This document shows positions 23,665-37,437 of a DNA stretch of 64,000 nucleotides, one piece after another. Source of the stretch: Cricetomys ansorgei (taxonomy: Eukaryota; Chordata; Mammalia; Rodentia; Nesomyidae); NCBI GenBank assembly GCA_026225945.1, contig JAMJFZ010001796.1, forward strand, positions 23,722,001 to 23,786,000, written 5' to 3'. Both the position numbers and the translations under genes were made by a program. Below the pieces are notes generated by a model, which was given only the letters and a program-made list of their open reading frames with translations, ran no database searches and was not told where the DNA came from. How positions within the stretch are numbered: position 1 is the stretch's first letter; every line of letters starts with the position of its first letter.

Positions 23665-25525
23665 CAGAGTGCTTACCTAGAATGTGTGAGGCCCTAAGTT
23701 CTGCTCTCAGATCTGAGTAGATCCGTATATATTACATACTGATGCAGTGATGCACTGCTTAACAACTGTCCCTTCTCATCCTATGAAATCCATTCTGTCC
23801 TAGTGGAAGGACCCCTAGGCCGGTAGGTTGATAGTGTCCCCATTGAACCTGTCTTCTAGCTTTTTCCAATTATGTTGGACTCCCATGAAAAGACCAAGCC
23901 TATTCCTGTACTCTGCACTTCTGGGGCTTCAGACACAGAATCTGCTGCCTGGCACCAGCCCTGGAAGCTGGCTTTCCAACACAGCTCTCTCAGTAATTCC
24001 AAGAGCTCTAGAGATAGCTGAGTTCCCAAGTCAGAGGCCTTCAGACTGCCCTGTTGCTGTCACTAGCTTGACTTCCCAGAAAAATTCCAAGCCTCCCTCC
24101 CGTGCCCAGATACTGGCCACAGATAGCAGGGGTGCCCTAGCTGAGACTGGGACCATGTGAGTCTCAACCTTACTTCTCTCCCTCAAATACTATCCAAACC
24201 TCTGCCCCATTTGAGAGGTTAACAAATTACCCAAAAGAGCACAGAGACTCATACCAATAAAGTCATATTGGCTTCCAGAATGACCTGGGGAACAGGTCAT
24301 TCCTCTGTGTGAGCCTAAGTACCAAGTGCAGTAGAGGTGTGTCAGGTGCCTTTTAACCTCTGTGACACTGCCAACATAACCCAGGCAGTGACCCCTCCCC
24401 TCTGGACACTCCCTTCTAGGGAGCCTTCTTCTCCAATAGCAGCTGGGAATCCGGATGCACAAAGCCCACAGCTCCTCCAGTCAGCATCCCTCCTGCCTCC
24501 CATCCCTGCTGCCTTGCTATATTCCCCAGGTTGATGTGAAGTCATGCTGGGTATGCAGTGAACATTTCTGGCACATTGGGCTGCTCTCCTGCATGGAAGT
24601 CTGGGCTGTAATCATCTTTGAAAGAGATCACCATAAAGAGTGGGGCAACTATAACCTAAAATGTTAAGAGACTGGATAATGTGTTGTCCTCCATTTATTT
24701 ATAAAATTCAAAATTTATTTATAAAATTCAGAGCAATAAATTCAACATTACAAGAAAACAAAATCCCAGCACTTTGGAAATGGGGGCAGAAGGATAAGAG
24801 TTCAAAATAAGCCTCTGTCTTATAAAAGGATAATTATTTTATAAATTATTTTATAAAATTAATTATTATTATTTCCTTACATGTTCTAGTTAAGTTGGGC
24901 ATTGTGATCACGAGCAGAGCAAAGGCACATCAGCAGGAGTCATTGGAAGCCATATTCCCAGGTGGCCTATGAGTGGACCAGCCAGCAATGTGGGAATGGG
25001 CATAGCTAGCAGAAAGGCATGGGAAATTAGGAAGCTACACGGTCTCAGATTCTGCAGAACTGTGGTTCTGTGAATGAGGCAGCTCCTACCCTCAGTGCTC
25101 AGTGGAAACACAGAATCAGCCAGGTCAGTGTACAGAACAATGCTAAGACATCAGGGCTGGTGTCTGGCCCTGTTTAGGGAAGTAAAACAGAGCATCATTA
25201 AGACTCTTCATCTGCGCACGTTAGACTTTGAAAATTTGTTGTTCCTTTCCTTTATCGCCATTATTCCTAGTAGCCACGGACTCCTCACTTCATCCCAGAT
25301 AGTTCTGTGAACTTACGGCATATTAAAATTGAATTATTGATGCAGACAAAAGTCTACAAAAGACATAATCTCTACTCAGGCTCCACCTACCTTCAGAGCA
25401 ACGTGGATGTGTGCAGGGATGCATGTGTGTAGAAAAGGAAGAAAAGAAGGGATGGGCCTTGAGAATCAGGGCAGCATAAATGTGCCATATGTATGTTATG
25501 TATACAGTGGGCAATCTTATTGAGT
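23665..25525. other. Intergenic stretch, no gene
   Basis: Contains the right half of the ID-like SINE (to about 23715) and an A/T-rich block at 24680-24880 with repeated TTTATAAAATT words. Inside that block a B1 fragment reads AAATCCCAGCACTTTGGAAA near 24760. No exon is seen. Confidence 0.4.
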
Positions 25526-25531
25526 TCAAAG

Positions 25532-25645
25532 GTAGCCGGGTGTGTTAGAACACACCTTTACTCTCAGGAGACAGAGACAGGCAGGTCTCTGTGAATTCGA
25601 GGCCAGCCTGTTCTGCATAGCAACAACACCACACAGGTAATGGTA
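25532..25645 (+). repeat. B1 SINE
   Basis: Forward B1: AGCCGGGTGTGTTAGAACAC, GGAGACAGAGACAGGCAGGT, GAATTCGAGGCCAGCCTGTT. It is truncated at the right. Confidence 0.8.
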
Positions 25646-28015
25646 ATGATCATCTAGGGGTAATGAAGGCTGAAGAAGTGGGATGTCATTAGTCAGACTA
25701 TCTATTGCTGTGACAGAATATCTAGTATAACAAGAAGGGTCAGTTCATCACTGCGGCAGGTATGGGGGTGGCACAAAGCTGTCTGCATCGTGACAGTGGG
25801 CATGTGTTGGAGGAGCTTTTTAGGTTGAGAAGAGGGATACAGGGAGAGTCTAGGGCAGGAGAACCCTCAAGGGCACAGGCCCAGTGACCTACTCCTGCCA
25901 ACCTTTCACCTCCTCTCAATGACTCAATAACATGCATTCATTAAGGAATTGATCTATCACTAAGTCAGAGTCCTTGTAGCCTGATTCTCTCTGGAAATGC
26001 CCTGGCAGACACTCCCAGAGATGTACTTTACTGATTTCCTGTGTGCTTCTTAGTCTAATACAGTTGGCAGCTAAGGTTAGCCACCAGAGGAGGGATGCTG
26101 AGATGTGCAAAGGGGACTTATCTGTCAGTGGAACAGTCCTGGATGTTGAGTTGGTCAAGACACAAAGGGACTCAGACTGTGTTGGATCTGGATCCTTGTG
26201 ATGGGCTCCAGAGGCTCCGGGGATAAGGACAATGAAGCGGTTGGCAGAGGTGTTCAAGGAAGAAAGGAGAAGCGTTCAAGAATCATGTAGCGCATGTGGT
26301 GGACAAAGACCCCCTAAGAAGGAGTTGGATGAGGGGTTGTGATGATGAGAGGCCTCCATGATGGGCCCGTTACAGCATCCTCAGTGCCCAGATGGTTGGA
26401 CAAAGGCAGGAAGTGAAAGTGACCTCCTGGGACCACTGTCCCCTTCCCTCTGGCTCAGGACCTGGCTGGAGAGGCCTCTGAACAAGAGGGTTCTCTACTC
26501 TCATGCTCAGATTTCTCACCAGATGTGCCCTGCAGGCCCCGAGGCTCCATGTGGACTGACATGAGCACAGCCCCCAGGCCCTCCACACGCTGAGCTCCAT
26601 TCAGAATCACACCCTGCAGGTTAAAGAGGAGAAAACTGAGGCTGAGAGTGGTAAGGAGCTCAGCCAAGCTCCAGCGGGGGAGTCGCCTGGCTTGGGTCTG
26701 TTGTCGCATCTCACAAGACAAGGTTCCTGTGTCAAGTGAAGGACCACCGCTTCTGCCACAAGCCAACACTTTCCATTTCCCCTTGGTGGGCCAGGCCTGA
26801 GGAATGAGATCACTCCGCTCTGCGGTCCAAGGGATAGTGGCTACCTTAGAGTCTGCAGAACTCAGCTGTTACTAAATGCTGACCTTTGAGAGGTGAGCAA
26901 ATGTGGCCGTGTCTAGCCACAGAGGGCGTGGCCTCACTGGCCATTTGGGCTGCTCAAGGCAGAACTCAAAAACAAATGTCATCCCAGTGGCCAGCTTGCC
27001 CCATGGGGACATTTAAGTCCCTCCATGAGCTTCCCCCCCCCCCACAACTCCATAGCAGAAGGCCAGAGGAGTCAGGCTCTGCAAGTGTCTGGACCAGAGA
27101 TGCAGGACCAGAGTGCTGCCCATAGGGAATGGGTAGCCACAGAGTGAAACCCTGGCACAAGGCTGTCCCCAGACACTTGGAGTCCTCAGGAGGGTGGCAG
27201 CCAAGATTCTCCCAGCGCAGGAATAGCATATGTTTGGATCCCTGGGAGCATGCAGTGAGGAGAGGACAGGGTAAGACTATGCTCCCTCCATTTTGCTCTG
27301 TTATGGGCACAGGCCTTAGTTCAATTTGAGAAGCTCTGCTCCTTGGGTATTGTTCTAATTTCATTTCTGTTACTGGGATAAAGTACCCCAACAGAAAGAA
27401 ACCTAGGGAAAATGGTTTGCTTTTGCTTACAATTCCAGGATATAGACCACCATTGTAGAGAAGTTACAGAGGAATCCTTATGGGGAGCTTAAAGCAGCTA
27501 CTCGTATCATATTCACAGTCAAGAGCAGAGAGAAATAAATGTATGCATGCCACTTGTTCGCTTGTGCTCAGCTTAATTTCTCCACTCACACAGTTTAGAA
27601 CTCACTGCCTAGGGAATAGTGCTGCCCACAGTAGGCTAGGTCTTCTGACATCAGTTAACTTCATTAAGACAGCCCCTCACAGACCTATATGCAGTCCAAT
27701 CCAATGTAGACATTCCCTCATTGAGACTCTCTTCCCAGGTAATTCTAGGTTGTGTCAGGTTGACTACTAAACCTAACCATCGCAGGTATATTGGGGTGGT
27801 ACAGAGAGCCCTTGTGGGTATTTGCAAAGGTTTCCAAGTGGGCTATTCCTTTGGCCCATCCACAAATGCTAGGCCACACTTTATGAAACCCTATGCTAAA
27901 AGCTCCTATGCCTTCCTCCATGCAGAACTCTGGCTGATAATGGAAGCTTCTGGAGGTTGAGACCCATTCAGGGAAATTGAGAGACAGTGAGTGAGAGGGT
28001 GGGGCAGGCAGCCAG
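25646..28015. other. Intergenic stretch upstream of Inpp5d
   Basis: Holds probable LTR-like or related repeat pieces at about 25695-26060 (CTATTGCTGTGACAGAATAT) and 27345-27765 (TCTGTTACTGGGATAAAGTA), and a MIR-like block at 26600-26700 (AAAGAGGAGAAAACTGAGGC). A C run lies at 27032-27042. No gene is seen. The open frame at 26966-27391 (minus) has no recognisable content. Confidence 0.4.
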
Positions 28016-28019
28016 TGGC

Positions 28020-28264
28020 TGGACTGGGTGGGAAGGTGGATGAGGTCCCCCCCCAACTTGGTTTCTATAATGAGGAAGTTCTCTGCAGCTCAGTTTCCTC
28101 TCCCTCGCCGAGCGCCCGAAACAGGAAATCAGTCAGTTAAGCTGGTAGTAGCAGCAGAGGCAACTTCTCAGAAGCAACAAGCAGCAGGTCTCAGCCTAGG
28201 GCCCCTGACTGCTCTGCTGGAGTGTCTGTCCTGGGAGTAGTTGCTGACCCAGCCCAGGAGGCCC
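28020..28264 (+). promoter_or_regulatory. Inpp5d: Inpp5d proximal promoter and 5' leader
   Basis: No TATA box is seen. ETS-type cores sit close to the expected start: GAGGAAGT at 28072-28079 (a good PU.1-like site), TTTCCTC at 28094-28100 on the other strand and ACAGGAAAT at 28122-28130. SHIP1 is expressed mainly in blood cells, so clustered ETS sites make sense. The region is only weakly CpG-rich (about 28103-28120). The leader reaches GGAGGCCC before the ATG. The transcription start is not fixed by sequence. Confidence 0.5.
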
Positions 28265-28407
28265 ATGCCTGCCATGGTCCCTGGGTGGAACCATGGCAAC
28301 ATCACCCGCTCCAAGGCAGAGGATCTACTTTCCAGGGCCGGCAAGGACGGGAGCTTCCTTGTGCGTGCCAGTGAGTCTATTCCCCGGGCCTACGCTCTCT
28401 GCGTGCT
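28265..28407 (+). CDS. Inpp5d: Inpp5d coding exon 1
   Basis: Codes residues 1-47 plus two bases of codon 48 and ends at a GTGAGT donor at 28408. The reading frame would hit TGA immediately after Leu48 if not spliced, which supports the junction. Confidence 0.95.
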
Positions 28408-31400
28408 GTGAGTACCCCATCTTTCCCAATTGTCAGATTCAAGGAACCCTAAGGGGTGACTCCAAAGGGGACCCCCTGCAATGGGTTGAATTAGTCTCAT
28501 GTCATAGGATGGTGGGACATGACTAGCACATGGTTACTGTATGGAGAGGCTAGAGGTGGGCAGCATGTCAGGCCCACTGGCTTTAGACTTTGGCTTTGGA
28601 GTTTAAGGAGTTATGTATGACAAGCTGTGCAGCGCTGTGGTTCTCCAAGTCATTCTGGGCCTGGCCCACACTGCAGCCCTCCGTGACCTGTGGCTCCCTT
28701 GGCAGGAGCCATGGGGTCCTCGCTCTGAGCCAGGGAGAAGCTTGGGCCTGTCTGGTGGATGGTGTTTTGGAAAGCCTCTTGATCAGAACAAGTGTCTCTC
28801 AGGGACCCAGGGAAGAGCAACAGTGGGAAGATGGATCCCTTCCTCCACCCAGCTACGGTCTTGGAGCTAGTTCTATTTGGGGAGCTGAGTCTGGAGTGCA
28901 TTTAATCAGGAAAGGATTCCTCACCAAGAAGTTTTATTCCAGGCTTTGAGCATAGAGGAAGCTTCAGTGCTGCTCTTTGAATGCATCTCTGTCCCTCCAT
29001 GCACCCAGCTGTGTCCCCACCCATCCTGGCCTCTGCCCTCATGTTCCCCATGGGAACTCCATGGGTTCCCCCCACAGCCCATCTGAAGATGTTGCTGAAT
29101 GTGCTGGTTATCCTAACAACAGAGGAAACAGCCACTTGCTGAAGGTTCCTTTTTAACAGGCCATCTGTCTGGTGTCTGAGGAAAAGCCCTTACCCCTACA
29201 ACCCTGTGGTCCCAGCTTCAGGCTGGAACAGGGCTGGGACACATTCAGGAAGGGTGTGTCCCCTTGAACATCTCAGGTAGCATTTGACAGAATGTCCCTG
29301 GGCTGACAGAAAGATCTTTCTGAGCAGCCAGGGCCCTCATATCTTCATGCAGGAGGGAAGTGGGTGAGCTCTGAGCTCTGACTCATGCTGGGACCTGCTG
29401 TGCTAGGCATTTGTTGACTGGTTTCATCTTCAAGACAACCATGAGTGTGGGTCCTATGAATACCTAGATCTGCAGATGAGGAGCATGAGGACCGGACAGG
29501 GCAGGGACCAATAACAGCCAAGGCTAAGGTCATTTGGTCCTAGAGACCACTATCTTGTGCTGCCCACCTCCTTCTGCCACTATGAAGCTGGGCATGCCAG
29601 TGGACTAGGGTGGAAGCAAGAGAAGCTAGGACAGTGGTTCTCCACTTGTGGGTCAAGACCCCTTTGGGCATCAAATGGCCCCAAACGACCCCTTTCATGG
29701 GGGTCACCTAAGGCCATCTGCATATCAGACATTTACACTACAATTTACAACAGTAGCAAAATTACAGTTATGAAGTATCAACAAAAATAATTTTATGATT
29801 GGGGGTTGCCACAACATGAGAAAACATAGTCACAGCAGTAGAAGGTTGAGAACCACTGAGCTAGGGGTGTTCTCGGAGTTAGGGTGGTACTAGAAACCAG
29901 CACAGGCTCATGACTGGCTGACCATTTGTGCTGGTATAGTTAGCAGCCAGCTTCCTGCACACCCACCAGTGTCTCCGGAGAAGAGCTGCAGGTGGTCAGG
30001 ACCTCCCCCAAAGCACCATCCCTTGGGGAATCTATAAGCCAGGGGCCCTAAAGAGGGCAGAAAGGTACTTTTCAGCATTTCATGAGCTCAGCCTGACTCC
30101 ACTGGCCTGAGTACATTTGTTTTCGGCCCCAGTGGGACCTTGGTCAAGGGCAATTCTGTTGGGAATTGGCTACGGACTGAGAGATTGGTGTGCTTGTATT
30201 CCAGATGTGCCTTGTGGTGTGGGTGTTGGCAGCATCTAGAAGGCTGAAGTCAGAGCAAAAAAAAACTTGAGTCAAGCAGGGGTCTTGTAAGACTTTTAGG
30301 CTGACAGCCTCTCACCTCTCTCCTGTAAGTCAGTTGCCTTAAGCTCCTGCAAAGCCAAGGTGATATGGAGATCTTCACACCAAATGAATGACTATCACAA
30401 CCTCAGTGTGTGGAATAAAGCATCCTTTCATGCCAGAAAAAAAAAATGCAGGAAAAGCATACGTTTTAATTTGAAAATTTGTTAGAAGCCAGTCCTTTAA
30501 TGCAAAGAGACTTAACTTCCTGAAAAACAAACTTCACATCCTTACTTTCCCCTTTCCCCTGTGGATGGTGGAGTCTCCCCCACCTCATCCTCCACCCACC
30601 AACCGTCTGCCCTGGCCAGAGTCCAGGCTCCTGCCAGGGAAGATCAAGGCAGCAGCCTCAGGGCAGTGGCAGGGGAGAGGACAGAGATGGGACTGCAGAG
30701 TAGAGATGGGGTGCAGTGTGGAGGTGGGGTACAGGGCAATAGAGTTTTCTCTAGTTCCAGAAGTAGTAGATTTGACATGTAAGCCATCTTCCTGGACACC
30801 AACCAGTCTGTGGACTCTGGGTCATGTATCTGTGGGCCAGGAGCTCAATGACCCTGCAGCTTCACCCATGTCCCTTCTTGTGACTGAAGGGACAGCATCA
30901 GGGGCCCTTACCTGTGGCTTGGGTGTGTTTGATACTCTGTGAAGAGTGCAGTCTTGTAGGGAGGGCCTTCCTGCTAAGAGATTTACTGGACACAACCGGG
31001 AAAGGGAGGTAAATGCTGTATCACCTATGAGACAGGAGCACACATTCACCCCACACCCTGACCTTCATTTCCTTGAGAGAGGTCAGTCCTGTCATCTACT
31101 ATCAAGCAAGCCTTTTATCTCTTCAAAGTCACTCAGAGAGCCTTGGTTTAGGGAAGCCTGCAGTTATACTGGGGTCCCAGAGCACTGGCCTGGAGAGACC
31201 TTGCTAGTATGATTAAGTCCTAGTCTGCCTTCCTTGAAAGGGACTGTGAACCCTTCTAGGTAACCCTGTGTCACCGTCACTCATTTCTACTCGGTTCCCC
31301 CATAGTGAGTTAGCCATGCTCCAGGGAGCCTGTGGGGACCTAGATGGAATATTGGCAAGGTGGGTAGAGGTCTTTTAAGAGACTATGAGGCTCATGCACA

Positions 31401-33558
31401 GGGACAGCGAAGCTGCCTGGTACTGTGTGCTGCAAAGAAGATAATGCATCTGAAGGTAGCTCAAGCCGATGCAGGGTCTGCGGGTCAGCCAGGGAACTTC
31501 TCTTTGCTGAAGCTTCATGGGAAGTATTTGAGCGATGGCCCAGCACTTGGGCACAACCTGCTCTTCCTGAAAGAGCTGACCAGGACTGGACAGAGCCCAT
31601 ATTCAACTAGGTCAAGTTGGCTGCTGTCCACATGGGTGACATTCCCCACTGAACCACTTTGGAGTGATCTGGCCTCCTCCCTTGCAGGGAGAATGTGGAT
31701 GCCTTTGGTCCAGCCAGATATGTGAGGGATTCCCTCAGCTTGTGGCCTTCCATAGTGCACCCAGGCCTGATGGTAGAGTAAGGGTCCGTCCCAGGGACAG
31801 AATACCACATAGCCCTAGTAGCCCCGGTGGTGCAGAAAGAAAGGAGGGACATTTATCACCAAACTGACCTCACATTTGAAAGAAATTGTGTGACCAGCCA
31901 CTAATAGAAGAGCGGGTTCCAAGCTTGCCAGAAGTGATCAAACAGGCTAGGTTTTCAGGACTAACGAGAGTAGGGTGAGGACCTGTATCTCGCTTGTCCT
32001 TCGGTGAGGAGAGAAGAGCTGCAGAGAAGGGGAAGGGTCAAGGCACAGACTGTTCTGAGTGTGCCTTCATCTCTCTTCCTCCAACCTCCTTTTAAGGTTT
32101 CTATAAGGTTTCCACAGCTTGCTAATGACTTTTGTGCAAACGCAGTGTGGCCTTGTTTTCCATATCGGGCATCGAAGGCAAATGAGGTAAATGCTGGCAC
32201 AAGCAGAAGCCAGGGCTGGAGGCCCCTGGGCTCCTGAGGTTTGCTTGACATGAAAAAAGACCAATGGCCTTGCATGAGGATGATGCCCTTGAAGATTATT
32301 TCTGTTTCCAAGACTAGGAGGGGGCGCTGAACCCAGGAAAGCCTATTTAATCATATCACTTATGTGACGAATAACTAGGTTTATGCTCATGCTCACATCC
32401 TGGAGATATTTCTTAGATACAGGGCAGGCACTGGCTTAGGTGTGTTTTGCATGTCTGCTAACTGCATATGTTAATTCACCTGTTCAAGGATGTTAGTGCT
32501 TCTTAACTTAACAATTCCATCTCTCTGGGACACAAGGGTCCTGCCTCCCTGCCTCAGAGATGGGAACAAGAACCCTGTTGTTGCTCCTCAATTCATGCCA
32601 GACCACATAGTCCTGAGAAGCAAGATTCTGGAGCTGCCTAGAGTCTCCTGTGTTGTTCTGGTAAGACACCCAGAACCCCAAAGAGGGACTAGCCAGGCTT
32701 ACCGTGCTTCAGTTGAAGTTAATGCACACACTGTAAGTCACCCATCCACATGCTAGTTTGTGGTCCAGTGGTCCTTAGGACAGTCATGTAGTTGTGCGAC
32801 CAACACCACTGCCTAATTTCAGAGCATTCTCATTGTCCTCAAAGGACCCCTGTACCCATGAGCAGCTGCTTGCTGCTCCCCTTCCCCTTGACCCCTACTT
32901 TCTGTCTAAGGATTTGACTGACCTGTGCATTTTATATATGTGGAATTATATGACATGTGCCTTTCGGTATCTGGAGTTGCTCACTTGCCACAATGCCTTC
33001 AAGCTCCTCTGAATTGTAGCAGACACTCATCTTTTGAATAGCTCCCTGATAATCCATTGTATGGATATAACCCATTCACCTGTTGAAAACTCCCACACTG
33101 CTTTTACTTTTTGACTGTTATGACCACTGCTGCTGTGAACAGTCATGAACTAGCCTTCGCGTGGATGCCTGTGTGTAGCAGTCTTGAGTGTGTCCCTGAG
33201 ACACAGGTCTGGGTCATATGGTCCCTTGATGTTTAGCATTTTGAGGAACTGCTGAACTCTTGTGCTCAGCTGTAGAACACTCTCACCAGCCATGTGTGAG
33301 GGTACTGGTTATTATCTCAGTGTGTGTGTGTGTGTGTGTGTGTGTGAGTCAGAGGACAACCCCAGGAGTTGGAGTTGGAGAACTTTTGTCCTTTCACCAT
33401 GTGTGTCCCAGGACCTGAACGCAGGTAGTCAAGCTTAGTGGCGAGTTCCCTTTCCCTCTGAGCCCCACCTTTTTAATTTTTTTTTCTGAGACAGAGGTTC
33501 TTAATGGCCTGGAACTTGTGTAGGTTAGGCTGGCCAGCAGAGAGCCACCAAATCCAGT

Positions 33559-33590
<32 letters not shown>

Positions 33591-34923
33591 AGTTGGTTGG
33601 TTTTTAATGTACATTCTGGGCACCAAACTCAGGTTCTTAGGCTTACAAGGGAAGCACTTTACCAACACCGATCTCCCCAGCTCCTTGCTTGTCTGTGTTT
33701 TTGTGAGCTGCAGCCTCGTGCAGCCCAGGCCAGCCTGGAACTCTCCCTACTATAATGAAAATTGGCCTTGAACTCCTGATCCTCCTGCCTCCACTTCCTA
33801 AATGTGTTGACCACCACATCTGGCTGCCATTTTTATCCTACCCAGCTTAGTGACTGTGAAGCAGTGTCTAACTGTGGCTTTAGTTTGTATCCCTAATGTT
33901 AATAATGCCAGTTGGTCATTCGTACGCCTTCTTTGGAAAACTGTCTATACAGTCTTTGCGCATTTGAGTAACTCTATCATTGAGAGGTTAAGATAGGAAG
34001 GCAGGAGTTACGTGAATATCCCAAGGCTAGCTGGAGTCAAGGCAGAGTGCACCCACAACGTGCTTTACACATGTAAGATTACAGCTGGCCACTAGTCTTA
34101 GGAGCTGAAAGCAAGTGGTGATGTCTCAGAAGCAGAGGAGCAGAGGACCCATCTGTGAAGAAAGTTCCACAACCGGAGAGGAGAGCCGTGACAGTGTCGC
34201 TTCCGGGACTTCCTGAAGGCCTCTGGGAGACACGGAGCTGTCATGTGGGGCCTCCACAGAGGAAGTGCTCAAAGCGATTGAGTCAGGAAGAGGACTTCAA
34301 TGATGCAAGAGTGTCTGGTGGCTGCTACACAGCCAGGGTTGACCGGCTGGAAGCCCGAGCGGGGAGGGGCCTGGGCACAGACGCAGAAGAAAGAGTGCCT
34401 AGGGAAACAGAGGAGAATGAAGAAGGCTAGAAGGCAGGCCCCTGTAACCTTCTGATCTTAGCTCCCACTTAGTAAGGAGGTACTGGAGGGATGAAGTCCT
34501 GTGGCCGAGAAAAAGCTAGACAGGACACAACGTTCTATATGAGGGAGCCCCGTGTTGGTAGCCGTAGTGGACCCCTGCCCTTTGGGGTCAGATTTTACAA
34601 ACGCTACAGATTTGCCGTCTTGTAGAGTTACCTCTGACTCTTTAGACACCCCCTGACAACCACATTTGTTGTTGCTGTTGTTGCCATTACTTAGAAAGCC
34701 ATCTTACTGGGCTGGGGAGATGGCTCAGTTGGTAAAGTGCTTGTCTTGCAAGAATAAGGACCTGAGTTCAATCCCCAGAACCCACGCACACACAAAATGC
34801 AAGTGTGATTGATGGTGCATGCTTGTAATCCCTGCGCTGGGGAGGTGGAGACAGGAGGGTCCCTGGGGACTGAATTAATGAACCCAAACCAGTGAGAGAC
34901 CCTAACCCAAATAAAAAAAATAG

Positions 34924-34974
<51 letters not shown>

Positions 34975-37386
34975 GATACACAGACAGAAAGGTGCTATCT
35001 GAAGGAGGACACTCAAGATTGTCCTCTGCCCTCTAATTTATAAATGTACGTTTGTGCCCCTTTCACAGATACATGGGGGGGCATACTATTAAAAAGTACC
35101 AGAGCCCATCAGTTTGGGTTTAGTTTGCAATTGAAATAATACTGTGGAGGGCTGGCCAAAGGAACCTTCTCTGCAGAAGGGGAATGCTCACCTGGCCCTG
35201 CAGCTGGAGTGGGAAGGACCTTGAAATACACAGTGAAGTCTTCTTTGGAAAAACAAAAAGTGGTATTGGCTGTGTGTGCTGGAACACACATGCAACTCCG
35301 CACTCAGAAAGCTGACGCAGGAAGATTGCCATGACTTCCAGCTCAGCCTCCCAGGCTCTATGGTGAGACCCGTTCTCAACTTAACCCTCACAAAGAGTTC
35401 TTAAGCATAAAGTAAAAAGGACAAAAATTAAATAAAAGTCATCACCCAAGCACTCCATATATATGTAATCGTCACCTGATGCTATACATATCCATCATAT
35501 ACATGTACATAGGTATGTATACAAATACGTCTCATTTGTAGTCCGAGGTTTCCTGCAACACAAACCTTCCCCCACTTATTTAGAATTTCTTCCTAGTATC
35601 ACCATTGCTGGAGCAAATATTTCTTTTGCACACTTGTTTCATGCTTTATGGAATAGTTTCGTGGATTCTTTGACATTTGCCTATTGGCAATCTTGCTATA
35701 AATATGGCAGCAGCAAGGAAGGTCATCCAGCAGAATTATTACACCGTTACTGGCTGCAGGTCCCCAGGGACCGATTAGATAGATCACAGAGCAGGGACCT
35801 TTGAAGGCTGTGGGTACAGAATGGAAAGGCGCTTTCCAAAAATTTTTACTTAATTTACGCTTCAGGCAAGCGGCACCAGAGAGTGCCCACCTCTTTGCAA
35901 TATCCTATTCTAAACGTTGTTATATCTAAGAAAGTTATAGAGTCATAAGGTGAAAGGTCACCCACGCTCATTTTTGATTTACGTTTGATTGCTGATCTTG
36001 TTCGAGAGCCTTGCTGGCCTTGAACAAGGCTTTTGTGCATGGTCCTCTCTATTCTCCTGGACTCTTTTCTTCAACTAAAACTATATTCAGCTTGGAAAGA
36101 AGGATTGATATGAGTTCCGGGCCTCCATGGACTATATAATGAGGTCTTGTCTCAGTAAAAGGCAGAGTGGGGCTGGAGATACAGCCCAGTGGTTAAGTGG
36201 TGGCCTGGTGTGCGTGAAGTCCTGGGTTCAACCTCCAGTATCAAGGAAAGCTACACACTTTGTTACCTGCCTACATGAGTTACCTGTGTCATGTTTGTTG
36301 CAAATATATTTTCAGGATGGTTTGCCTTTAAGCTTTACATTCTCTGACATGGATGGATCTTAATTGTTTGCAAAATCCAACATTTGTTTTCTTTTGTGGC
36401 TTCTTCCGTGGGTTTCCAACACAGAGACTCCTTCTGCATGAAAAATCCACTCATAACGGCTAGTTCTGAGTCTTTGTAGCTAATCTGCAAGGGTTTGGGG
36501 AGGAACCTCTAGGAGTTTATCTAATTGCGCTGGGCCCCAGCCTCCTCCCAGCATAAGAGGATCCGCGTGGTAGAATCGCCCCATGTGTTAACTGAATAGC
36601 GTATATCATGTGTTCAGCACCCCAGCTATACAAGCCGGGGCAGTGGCTGTGGCTGTTATTTACTATTTTTTATTGTTCACATTGAAAGCTTAAATACTGC
36701 TGGACTTAATTTAATGAATGGAAAATGATAAAGACTTGTGTGTATTTTCCTCATGTAGTCATCTTTCCCCAGCCTCTTATTAAATGATTTATTCGTCCTC
36801 CTTTCATGACCCCTTTGTCTGCCTTGTACTAAATCTTACAAAGCTATTTCTTGGCTGTCTATCCAAGTGTGTCCCTCTACCCCACCACTGATACAAAGAC
36901 ATTAGTATAATTTCGCAAAATGTTTTGATATTTCCTTATCTATTATACTCAAGTGTTTTTCCAGGTAAACCAGATCTTTTTTTTTCAAGTTGGAAAAAAA
37001 AACCTTACTGTTGTGACTTTGATGGGGATGGCCAGAGACCCTAATGTAATCTGTGAGCTTGGCATTTTAGTGATATTCAGTCTTATTATGTTATCCCTTT
37101 GATTGTATAATATTTTTTCATGCAGACCCAGAACATTTTTTTGTTTTGGCCTCTGCTGCTGACTTCATATTTTTGTGACTGCTGTAAATGATATGTTTAC
37201 CCCACAGTTACCGGTTCATGATAGCTGATTGCCTACAAGGAAGTTTATGCTTTCATCTTTTATTCTGTCACTTTCTTTGACCATTCCTCATTAATGTTTC
37301 AGCTGCTTCTTTTGTCTCTTCTTTTTAAAGAAACCTTATCATCTGTGGTATGTGCGATACCATGCACGCACACAGATGTGTAAGCA

Positions 37387-37437
<51 letters not shown>

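Noticed and set aside
28590..28949. 119-codon open frame just downstream of Inpp5d exon 1
   Set aside because: No domain, no matching splice sites to the SHIP1 frame, and overlapping frames of similar length.
34709..34790. tRNA-like A and B boxes
   Set aside because: They belong to a B4 SINE with a B1-like half and A-rich tail, not to a functional tRNA gene. The same holds for the ID-type heads elsewhere.
34924..34975. Regular short repeats considered as a CRISPR array
   Set aside because: A simple tetranucleotide microsatellite without spacers in a mammalian genome. No CRISPR structure occurs anywhere in the window.
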